Source of the DNA: Hysterangium stoloniferum
Taxonomy: Eukaryota; Basidiomycota; Agaricomycetes; Hysterangiales; Hysterangiaceae
Length of the DNA stretch: 64,000 nucleotides
Direction: 5' to 3'
Assembly (NCBI GenBank): GCA_015178975.1
Contig: WHVD01000019.1
Coordinates: 248,001 to 312,000 of the forward strand
The first letter of the stretch is position 1. Each line of letters begins with the position of its first letter. The notes under the pieces are model-generated. The model was not told the DNA's origin, did not search any database, and saw only the letters and a program-made list of their open reading frames with translations. Position numbers and translations under genes: made by a program. This document shows positions 56,551 to 64,000 of this stretch, in pieces.

Positions 56551-57256
56551 CAGCACTTTGCATTACATAAGGCATGTGCTAGATTTGCAGGGAAATATTG
56601 CTGAAAATTGTGAACCTCATAGCTCTTTCAATAATTGACCAATTGCCTTGTAACTTCATATATGTATTTTACTACTATATATCGAGCATACTTTGATGTT
56701 ATAACTCCAAAATTTGACCTACAGCATGTTTCCCAAAATCACAGTCCATTTGAGCTTGCGAACCAATTCATGAGCCAAAAGATGTGCCACTCCCAATGAG
56801 CTTGTAATATGTTGTTTTAAATGTATCTAGGTAGTAAAAAATGACAGCAGCTGGCTTTTGCAGTCAGTGGTAATGTGGTAAGTTTGCTGAGTAAATGCAT
56901 ACACACTACCCTCATACAGGTTTACAGCTGGTATTTAGACCACAAAAGCCTGGGACTTTCATTTTTTACTACCTATATATATGTAAAACAATATATTACA
57001 AGCTCATTTGGAGTGACACATCTGTTGGCTCATGAATTGGTTTTCAAGCTCAAATGGACTGTGATTTTGGGAAACATGCTGTAGGTCAAATTTTGGTGTT
57101 ATAACATCATAATATACTAGATATATACATAGTAGTAAAATACATATATAAAGTTACAAGACAATTGGTCAATTATTGAGAAAGCTATGAGGTTCACAAC
57201 TTTCAGCAATATTTCCACACAAATCTAGCAGGCACCTTATATAATGCAAAGCACTG
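56551..57256. mobile_element. Fold-back MITE, copy 2 (706 bp)
   Basis: Same family as 14286-14987: CAGCACTTTGCATTACATAAGG at the left, complement at the right, flanked by TA (56549-56550, 57257-57258). Nearly every CG of copy 1 reads CA or TG here, for example TAAGGCGCGCGCTAG versus TAAGGCATGTGCTAG, so this copy is older. It sits inside the inverted block 53267-57424. Confidence 0.85.
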
Positions 57257-57424
57257 TAATGAAGGAATGAGTTAGGAGGAGAGAGGATGATATGAGTAAT
57301 GTGAGATGGGAGTAGAAGCCAATGATAATTTGAGCTTCGACTACACAGTATGAAGCTAGATAGTTGTAGCAAGTTCAAGTTGAAAGCCATTCAAGATGGC
57401 TGAGACAATACTCCAATCACAACT

Positions 57425-57765
57425 TGCAAGAAATGGGAGACGAACTTGGAGCCTCGATCGGAAGTTACGTGAGATGGAACTCCGTGTTTGGAAAATACGT
57501 GAATAATGAAAAGTTCCGCTAATTGTAAGGACGTGATTGTATCATGAGTGGGTATGAAAATGCCTTGTTTCGAGAATTGGTCCACAACGACTAGAATGGA
57601 TGTAAAGCCTTCGGAAGTCGGGAGTTGTTCGATGAAATCCATGGAAATTGAATTCCAGGGTTTTTCTGGTATCGGGAGTTGCTTGAGAAGGCCGTACGGC
57701 TTATGCCTCTGGGTTTTAGAGCGTAAGCAGGTGGTGCATGACTTACAGAACTGAGTTACAAAATC
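57425..57765 (-). pseudogene. Gypsy-1 integrase N-terminal part, cut at the inversion breakpoint
   Basis: Follows pol after a TGA (57766-57768, CGA expected). Encodes the Cys pair of the HHCC zinc finger (FCKSCTTC) and the first two catalytic Asp residues (MDFIEQLPTSEGFTSILVVV; VPSHVTSDRGSKFVSHFLQ). Retroelement homology stops at about 57425; the remaining codons to 57391 are unrelated sequence. The complementary C-terminal half is at 53267 on the plus strand. Confidence 0.9.
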
Positions 57766-60240
57766 TCAGAGGTTGGGCCAAGTGTATTCTCTACGGATTA
57801 AACCAAGAGTATTGTTGATGCCGTAATGTCCGGAGATTGGATGATCATGTTTATACTGAAGTACGCGGAGTCGGAGATTGTTGGAATCTGGAATGTAGAT
57901 ATGTCCATCGAGACGGATAAAACCTTGAGAGTCTTGTGACCATCGGGGTTGGTCGGGATTGTCGGGAACTTCTAAATGTGGCTTGAGGGCCGGGTCGGAA
58001 GTGAGTGCGGAAAGGATATCTTGATGTAATTGTTCAATGTCCATAATCATGACGCTACGCATAATTGGATAGTAAAGGGAAGTTGCTCGGATAGATGCGG
58101 AAAGTTGTTGCGTTGTAAAAACCGGTTTCAGGTTATGTGGATTAACAACAGCGTAGTTACTTTCCCCCTCTTTAGGATAAACGTCCCATCGTCGAGTCAT
58201 GGCATCTGGTTTTCCACCAAGACGTCCGGGTCGGAAACGGATAATCATGTTGAAAGCGGAAAGAAATTCAGACCAACGGGCCTGCCGGCGGGTTAAAAGT
58301 TTAGTGGTAGAAAAATATTCGAGATTTTTGTGATCGGTAACGACATCAACGGGAGTTGCGGAACCTTCGAGATAATGGCGCCAATGTTTGAAAGCTTCAA
58401 AAATTGCCAAAAGTTCCTTATCATGAACGTCGTAATTGAGTTCGGATACTGAAAGTGTCCGAGAAAGAAATGCGACCGGATGAATTTCACCGTCGGACTC
58501 TTGAATGGAAAGAATCGCGGCAATTGCATAATCAGAAGCATCGGTTTCCACAATAATCGGACAATCAGGTTTCCAATGGGAAAGAATCGGGGCAGAAGTG
58601 AAAGCATTTTTTAAAGTCTGGAAGGCGGAGCGGCATTTGTCGTCAAAAACCCATGGTTGAGTTTTACGGGTAAGACGAGTGAGCGGTACTGTAATATCCG
58701 AGTAGTTCCGAATAAAACGACGGTAAAAGTTGGCGAAACCTAAAAATGATTGAATGTCCTTGACCTTCCGTGGTTCGGGCCAGTCACGGACAACTTGAAC
58801 CTTGGTTTCATCCATACGGAGACCATCAGGGCTGATGATGAAACCTAAGTATTCAATAGAATCCATGTCGAAATAACATTTTTTACCATTGGCGAAAAGA
58901 CCGTTTTTACGGAGTCTTCGGAAGACTTCACGGACCTGTTCATCATGAAGAGCGGGATCCTCGGAAAATACCAAAATGTCGTCCAAATAGACTATAACAC
59001 ATACGTCAAGCATGTCGGAAAATATATCATTAACAAAACGTTGAAAAGCAGAAGGGGCGTTGGTAAGGCCGAATGGCATAACCAACCATTCAAAGGATCC
59101 ATAGCGAGTCCGAAAAGCAGTTTTCCATTCGTCACCCTCGGCAATTCGGACCAAATGATAGGCGTGTTTGAGGTCTATTTTGGTGTAAATTCGAGCTTTC
59201 CGTGGGGCGTCGAGTAAGTCGGTAACGAGTGGGAGTGGATACTTATCTTTCCGTGTGATGGAATTTAACCCTCTGAAATCGACACAGAGTCGAAGAGAGC
59301 CGTCCTTCTTTTGGACAAAAAGGACGGGTGCTCCATACGGAGACTTTGAGGGACGGATAAAACCTATCGACAGATGTTCATCCAGGAACTCCCGAATAGA
59401 TGAAAGTTCTGATTGGGATAATGGGTAAATAGGTCCTAATGGAGGGTTTGAACCGGGCTCAATATCGATTTTTAAGTCGTAGGGCCTATGTGGTGCAAGC
59501 CTGTCAACTTTTTGCTTACTGAAAATGTCCGCGAAATCATGGTATTTTTCGGGAACTCCTTCCAGATCGGCTTTTAGCTCGGATAATTCTGGAGTCACAA
59601 AACGTCCAGATGCTTCATCAACTTTTAAGCTGATCAAAAAACATTGCGAGCCATCCAGTTTACTCGCCCTAACAAATGCCGAAGCATTGATGAGAGAGAT
59701 TTTTGGAGGCTCGGAAGTCTCGGTAGAAGCCGGAGGTGCCGTTGATGCCGAAAAGGCGTTGGCCGGAAAAGACGCTGCAGGAGGAACGGAAGTGTCGGGA
59801 GTCCGGAAAGTAATACTGCCCAATACCCAGTCAATCAACGGATTATATCGGGTGAGCCAGTTGTATCCAAGAATTGCCGAACAGCTAGAGTCCAACTGTG
59901 TTATGAAAAATGTAACCGTCTGGGATGTTCCACAAGGGAACCGGATAGACATGTCGCAGGCTTGAGTAATTGCCGTATTGCTAGTGCCGTCAAACAAACG
60001 CAAGGAAATTGCGGGAACAGAATGGAGTTTCAGATTATGTTTCGTGGCAAAGGTGGTATCTACAAAACAGTGTGTAGAGCCGGAATCTATTAGAGCTCGG
60101 AACACTAAATTTCCAAGAAAGTCAGAGACGAGTTTTACAAATAATGAATCGGGATTAGAGAGAGCGGACGCGTTGAGACGGACAACCTCGGAAACACGGA
60201 GAGAGTCAACGCAACCCTCTGTCCGTGCAGATTCCGGAGG
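57766..60240 (-). CDS. Gypsy-1 Pol: protease, reverse transcriptase, RNase H
   Basis: One long open frame. Upstream residues from about 60240 (SNPPESARTEGCVDSL) lead into the protease ALIDSGSTHCFVD, then RT (DKYPLPLVTDLLDAPRKARI; active site VIVYLDDILVFSED), RNase H (IIVETDASDYAIAAILSI; DKELLAIFEAFKHWRHYLEG; VVTDHKNLEYFSTTKLL) and the HH part of the integrase zinc finger (HDHPISGHYGINNTLGL). It ends at TGA 57766-57768, where the next codons continue the integrase. The frame is -1 relative to gag and overlaps its end, so it is probably made as a Gag-Pol fusion. Chromovirus-type (Tf1/sushi-like) element. Confidence 0.93.
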   Translation of the reverse strand, partial: PPESARTEGCVDSLRVSEVVRLNASALSNPDSLFVKLVSDFLGNLVFRALIDSGSTHCFVDTTFATKHNLKLHSVPAISLRLFDGTSNTAITQACDMSIRFPCGTSQTVTFFITQLDSSCSAILGYNWLTRYNPLIDWVLGSITFRTPDTSVPPAASFPANAFSASTAPPASTETSEPPKISLINASAFVRASKLDGSQCFLISLKVDEASGRFVTPELSELKADLEGVPEKYHDFADIFSKQKVDRLAPHRPYDLKIDIEPGSNPPLGPIYPLSQSELSSIREFLDEHLSIGFIRPSKSPYGAPVLFVQKKDGSLRLCVDFRGLNSITRKDKYPLPLVTDLLDAPRKARIYTKIDLKHAYHLVRIAEGDEWKTAFRTRYGSFEWLVMPFGLTNAPSAFQRFVNDIFSDMLDVCVIVYLDDILVFSEDPALHDEQVREVFRRLRKNGLFANGKKCYFDMDSIEYLGFIISPDGLRMDETKVQVVRDWPEPRKVKDIQSFLGFANFYRRFIRNYSDITVPLTRLTRKTQPWVFDDKCRSAFQTLKNAFTSAPILSHWKPDCPIIVETDASDYAIAAILSIQESDGEIHPVAFLSRTLSVSELNYDVHDKELLAIFEAFKHWRHYLEGSATPVDVVTDHKNLEYFSTTKLLTRRQARWSEFLSAFNMIIRFRPGRLGGKPDAMTRRWDVYPKEGESNYAVVNPHNLKPVFTTQQLSASIRATSLYYPIMRSVMIMDIEQLHQDILSALTSDPALKPHLEVPDNPDQPRWSQDSQGFIRLDGHIYIPDSNNLRLRVLQYKHDHPISGHYGINNTLGLIRREYTWPNL

Positions 60241-60245
60241 GTTGC

Positions 60246-61472
60246 TTACTCTTTTTTTGACTCCGTGGCGGGTTTTTCCTTAGACGTCATAGTCGTAGTG
60301 GAAGTTGCCGCGCGAGCCTTGGAAGAGCTGGATTTAACGGTACAGTCGGAAACCTTGTGTCCGCCTTTCCCGCAGAAAAGGCAGAGGTCGTTGTCCATAC
60401 GTCGTTGTTTCTCCTTCGGGGTGAGTTTACCGTCGGTACCCAACAAATGGGAAATGTCGGGTTTGTCGGAAGTTGACTGTTTTTCCTTGTTGGATTTCTT
60501 GTCTTTCTTCCGGTCGGAATTTGATTTGCCAGTATTAGTGCCAGAGCCGGTATTATTGCCTGAGTTGTTGCCAGAAGACTTGCTAGTTGATGCCTTGTTG
60601 TTCTGAGAATGTTCCGTCGGGTTCTCTCGAGAGACCTCGGCTTTTCGTTCCCAATAACGGGCATCGGATGTTTGAGCTTTCATCTGCATGAGTTGGAGAG
60701 TTTTTGGCTTCCCATCTTTGCAGATTTCGTCTTTAAGGTGTGACGGAAGTCCCATATAGAAATGGTGCCTGAGGGCGGAATCGTCCCATCCACATCATGC
60801 GGCGAGGGTATTGAACTTGACGAGATAATCGGAAACTCGTTGATTGTCCTTCATCTTGAGCGTCATTAGTTCGTTTTCTGCTTCGCCGGATTGATCGTAA
60901 GGTCTGAAATTAGTTTCCAGTTCTTCCACGAAAGCATCCCAGTCGTCGAGCCATACGGGTGTCTTGTCGGATATTCCGGATAGTCCGGGTTCGAACCAAT
61001 CCTGAGCGGTATCCTTGAGATATGAGAGTGCAAAATTGACTTTTCGACTGTCGGATTTAAAAGCATTGGGTCGATCACGGAAACTGAAACGGCATTGAAG
61101 AAGGAAATTCTTCAATTTTTTCGGATCCTTGCCGGTAAATGGTTCGGGTTCTTTGACTCCGGTGCGGGATGATTCTTTGCTATCCTCAGCGGATTTCAAA
61201 TAGTCAGCGAATTTCACAATGGAGTTGATAAACAACATTTCAGTCGGTTCGTCGGGAGATTTCTTTTTCGATGTCTCCGGCTGATCTTCTGCTTCGTTGT
61301 CGGAAGTATGGGGATCATTGGGATCCTTCATTACCTCGGTAACCTCCTCGGTAACTTCTTCGATTGAAGCTGATGTTGTCGGCTGAATTGGGGTTTCGGG
61401 TTGGGTGGTATAAAGTTGCAACGGGGATTGAAGTTGGGATGGTCCTTTGGCAGCTTTGCGTTTGGGACCCAT
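60246..61472 (-). pseudogene. Gypsy-1 Gag with one nonsense codon
   Basis: Starts MGPKRKAAKGPSQLQSPLQL at 61472. The capsid-like core includes FLLQCRFSFRDRPNAF and DTAQDWFEPGLSG; at 60795-60797 TGA replaces the expected Arg (CGA) between NTLAA and CGWDDSAL. The frame continues MGLPSHLKDEICKDGKPKTL and a CCHC knuckle (CLFCGKGGHKVSDC) to the stop at 60246-60248. Gag forms the virus-like particle in cytoplasm. The single stop is the only lesion I see. Confidence 0.9.
60252..60258 (-). promoter_or_regulatory. Candidate -1 frameshift site A AAA AAA
   Basis: On the coding strand seven A residues in register A-AAA-AAA lie one codon before the gag stop, and the pol frame is exactly -1. This is a classical slippery heptamer. 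A downstream structure was not assessed. Confidence 0.6.
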
Positions 61473-61506
61473 GATGAGCGAGTTGCAGAGTTCAGATCTG
61501 ATATAC
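61473..61506 (-). promoter_or_regulatory. Gypsy-1 leader with self-priming PBS candidate
   Basis: Directly after the 5' LTR the coding strand reads GTATATCAGATCTGAACTC. ATATCAGATCT (61494-61504) is the exact 11-nt complement of AGATCTGATAT inside both LTRs (55873-55883; 61745-61755). The leader is very short before the gag ATG. Confidence 0.65.
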
Positions 61507-62089
61507 TGTTAAGTGCCGTGTTGGGAACTTATTCCGGAACTATCGGGAAGTCACTGGGAAGTCGGAAACTCGTGGATAGGGTCAGGACGTCGGCTTCAGC
61601 TTATGTGCTGCGCCTCTACGCAAACGCTCAATGTCCTTAATTTCGGAAGTGAACTAACGACAGAAGATATGGATATTCAGAGTTCCGAAGAGTTCCGAAT
61701 ATCGAGCGTACAGAAAGACGGGAGGAGAATAAGAAACTAAGTCGATATCAGATCTAAGGTAAAGTACAAATTCGCGGAAACTAATATAAGTCTGCTCGTT
61801 ATTGTATTACAAACTAAGACCATAATAAGACGGAAACGGAAGTGTTCTTAAAACGGAAATACAATAAGACATATTAGGAAGGCAATATTCCGTAACAGGA
61901 ATATAACAAACAAACGAGTGAATACTTGTCAACGGACAAATTACCAAATGCGGAACAAGGGAAGAATGTGGATGATACGGTAACTATGATGTTCCGTAGT
62001 CGGAGGTCAAAGTCGGAAGTCGGGGATTGGAAGTCGGGAATGGGAGACCGGAAGTCGGATATTGAAACATCCGGGAACGGGTCGTAACA
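61507..62089 (-). repeat. 5' LTR of Gypsy-1 (583 bp)
   Basis: In coding sense TGTTACGACCCG...GGCACTTAACA. Followed on plus by CGGCC (62090-62094), the complement of the GGCCG at 56123-56127. Confidence 0.93.
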
Positions 62090-62169
62090 CGGCCCCACAA
62101 CATAGCATTAGTGAGCCGCTGACTCATTACACTGGAATGTGATGGAGTCGTCGGGAACCTTTACTAATA

Positions 62170-63465
62170 TATTATATTACCAATATAAGCACCTCCTGCA
62201 AAATGAACTTACATAAGTGAAATTGGCATGATCAGGAGGATGAGATGATCCTGACATGATGTGGGAAGGCATACCATAAATGCAGGTAACCAAATCATGA
62301 TTAGGTCTTCCACAATGATGACAGTGACCCTCATTGTGTCAGGGGACCCTCTGTCACAGACCCCAGGGAGCACCATTTCTTATTGAAGTCCCTGAGTCCA
62401 CAATTCCAACCCCATGCCTTTCATCACTTTCCCTCTCCTTGTGGATATCAACTACTCTGGCTAATACATGCCTCTGAGGAGTGACTAACTTCAGGAGCTT
62501 GTAGCATTAATGTTCCATTGTGGGAAGGGCTCCTATTCTGTATTAGGTAGAGTTAACTATTTTTAGACTACTGGGTGTCTATGAGTCACACCTCACAGGG
62601 GGAATTCCTTAGACTGTTTCTCTTCAGATTTCCTCCTGCTAGGTGAGTTAGGTAGTTGTTTGTATATATATATCAGTTCTAATATAACTTCAGATTCCCT
62701 CCTGCTAGCCTAGTGTGAATACTATTGGTAGCAGGGGTTGCCCTTACACATTGGTGGGATTGCACCAATGATACCCTTTGTCATCTAAAGGACAATTACA
62801 TACATAGGTATGGTCCCATATTCTGATTTCTGACCTGAAAACTGCAAATCACCTCTAGTAGTTCATCCACCCTGACCTAAAAATGAAGTCTCAATCAGCT
62901 CAGTTTTGATACTGATAACTGAAGTGGAGGAACCAATAGAATGTTAATGATATCAGAAAGTGAGCCTCATTCTTGGCAGTAAGAATACTAGTGTAAACAG
63001 TATGATAGAAAGGATGAAGACCAACAATAATGATGTCACCAATAAAAATATCACTGAATGGAACTCCAAGAGCACTTGACAAAACTTCTGAATTGATTGG
63101 ATGTACACCTCAATGGGTTTGGAAGGATTTTACTTGGTTGCCATGAAGGCTTCTACAGCTTTGACCCTATGAGCCATGGTAAACTTCTGAAAATAGACAT
63201 GAACAGCCTTCCAGGGTGCCAATCCAGAGCTGATATTGTACACCCTTGACTGGAGTTGAGGAGAGATGTGACAATAGATAAAGAAGGCTGCCTGTCCATC
63301 CTCTACTGTGACCTTATCTGCTGGGACAACAGCATTGGAATCATTAGTGATCCAGGTGAAGACAGCACCCAGGAAACACATCTTCATTGCTCTCTTCCAC
63401 TCATAGTAGCTGTCCTCAACAAGGAGAGGAGCACTAAAGAAGATGGAGGTAAGACCAGAGGACAT
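62170..63465 (-). pseudogene. Copia-3 Gag remnant
   Basis: Starts MSSGLTSIFFSAPLLVEDSY at 63465 and contains YYEWKRAMKMCFLG, DGQAAFFIYCHISPQLQSRV and VKAVEAFMATK, the usual Copia Gag region. It continues, with frame changes, through ALGVPFSDIFIGDIIIVGLH (about 63070) to a CCHC knuckle (CHHCGRPNHDLVTC) at about 62340-62290. Numerous stops; CpG-poor. No protease or pol follows because Gypsy-1 and its target sequence lie to the left. Confidence 0.82.
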
Positions 63466-63553
63466 GATGTTGGATGGAAGGGTTCAGGAAGTGTTGGAAT
63501 AGGAGTACTGATAAGGGAAGTATGTGGAGCTGGTGGAGATTTAATGGAGGCCA

Positions 63554-63565
63554 GGGCCTATAACC
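63554..63565 (-). promoter_or_regulatory. Copia-3 primer-binding site
   Basis: On the minus strand GGTTATAGGCCC directly follows the LTR; it differs by one transition from the PBS of the gag-only element (GGTTATGGGCCC) and matches the initiator tRNA-Met anticodon arm. Confidence 0.7.
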
Positions 63566-63720
63566 TATTAGAATAGATGATAGAAGGACACAGAAGTCAC
63601 CAGGAGTGACAAAAGTCAGACTCTGACTCAAACTTGAATGACAATAGATTGCCAATACATAGATAGTGCTATAGTAAGTACATGTGGGTACATATGGGTC
63701 TGAACCACACACAACTAACA
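63566..63720 (-). repeat. Copia-3 5' LTR (about 155 bp)
   Basis: In coding sense TGTTAGTTGTGTGTGG...CTATTCTAATA, followed by the PBS and, 100 bp later, the gag ATG. The CA terminus has decayed to TA. Confidence 0.75.
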
Positions 63721-64000
63721 CACGATTGACACAAGACAAGGATAAGCCCGTTTCAAAAGTACATATATTTTCTATTTTGATGATTGGGCAGAAAGCATGT
63801 AAATATCAGGTTCAATTTCCAAGCAAAAAGTTCTCTCAAAAAAGGTATATCTCTCTCTGACGTTTGTCGGTGTTTATCTCTTTTAGCAGTACCATTGTCT
63901 GTGGGATAAACCTGTGATATGGGTACCATCTATCTTATGCTGCATTCACATTCACGCTTAAAAATCTCATGCCTCCCCTAGCAGATCAGATCAAGGTAAA
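63721..64000. other. No gene seen
   Basis: 280 bp to the window edge with no recognisable coding or repeat feature. Confidence 0.4.

Larger units (their letters stand above)
57425..62089 (-). mobile_element. Gypsy-1, 5' half: LTR, gag, pol
   Basis: The left boundary is the inversion breakpoint inside integrase; the right boundary is the LTR end with target duplication. See the 3' half at 53267-56122. Confidence 0.9.

Noticed and set aside
59525..59965. 146-codon plus-strand ORF
   Set aside because: Shadow of Gypsy-1 pol on the opposite strand; no family resemblance.
1..64000. tRNA and rRNA genes
   Set aside because: None recognised by eye. The only tRNA-like signal is the initiator-tRNA complement in the primer-binding sites. 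A tRNA scan would be decisive.

Overview
The window comes from a nuclear genome of a filamentous basidiomycete, almost certainly an Agaricomycete. The evidence is genes with many short GT-AG introns, a chitin synthase fused to a myosin motor, a Plavaka-type transposase, chromodomain Ty3/Gypsy elements with 5-bp target duplications, and no bacterial gene organisation. I cannot name the genus.

Roughly three quarters is transposon material, with islands of host genes in between. Layout: 1-3212 Plavaka (CACTA-group) transposase gene running off the left edge; 3.8-9.8 kb decayed fragments (amino-acid transporter, methyltransferase, Gypsy pieces, PTPA C-terminus) with an LTR split by an inversion; 9.97-11.55 kb a 2OG-oxygenase-like gene; 12.4-13.4 kb an unrecognised spliced gene; 14.3-15.0 kb a fold-back MITE; 15.5-18.0 kb an intact S9 peptidase gene in ten exons; 18.4-24.4 kb a Gypsy remnant (Gypsy-2) carrying three solo LTRs and a decayed Tc1 element that carries a fourth; 24.5-25.7 kb a kinase-like gene; 26.0-27.6 kb an inverted-repeat element holding its own spliced gene; 28.7-34.9 kb an intact class V-type chitin synthase in ten exons (1911 aa by my count).

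From 35.4 kb to the right end it is nested transposons: a 1.43-kb gag-only LTR element with identical LTRs (35.6-37.0), a Gypsy gag (Gypsy-3) cut up by that element, a 925-bp LTR and a Tc1 element (35.5-41.8), a Copia element (Copia-1) cut by three solo LTRs and an apparently intact Tc1 element (45.4-50.9), a second Copia (51.0-52.3), a young chromodomain Gypsy element (Gypsy-1) split into two oppositely oriented halves (53.3-56.1 and 57.4-62.1) and a Copia gag (62.2-63.7).

Names used below. LTR family 1 is the 565-585 bp LTR of Gypsy-1; families 2, 3, 4 and 5 are about 820, 720, 720 and 300 bp. Sense orientation is that of Gypsy-1 coding (TGTTACGACC...CTTAACA); families 2-4 are oriented by a shared motif. 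Tc1-A, -B and -C are three different Tc1/mariner elements.

Points most worth a second look: the antisense, spliced, Zn2Cys6-like gene in the 3' part of Gypsy-1; an 11-nt self-priming signature and a -1 frameshift site in the same element; TE inactivation dominated by CGA to TGA; Tc1 ends that are themselves MITE-like; the gene-bearing inverted-repeat element at 26-27.6 kb; and two inversions that each cut through an LTR element. All splice models were read by eye from GT/AG sites, reading frame and family resemblance; no alignment or database search was run.
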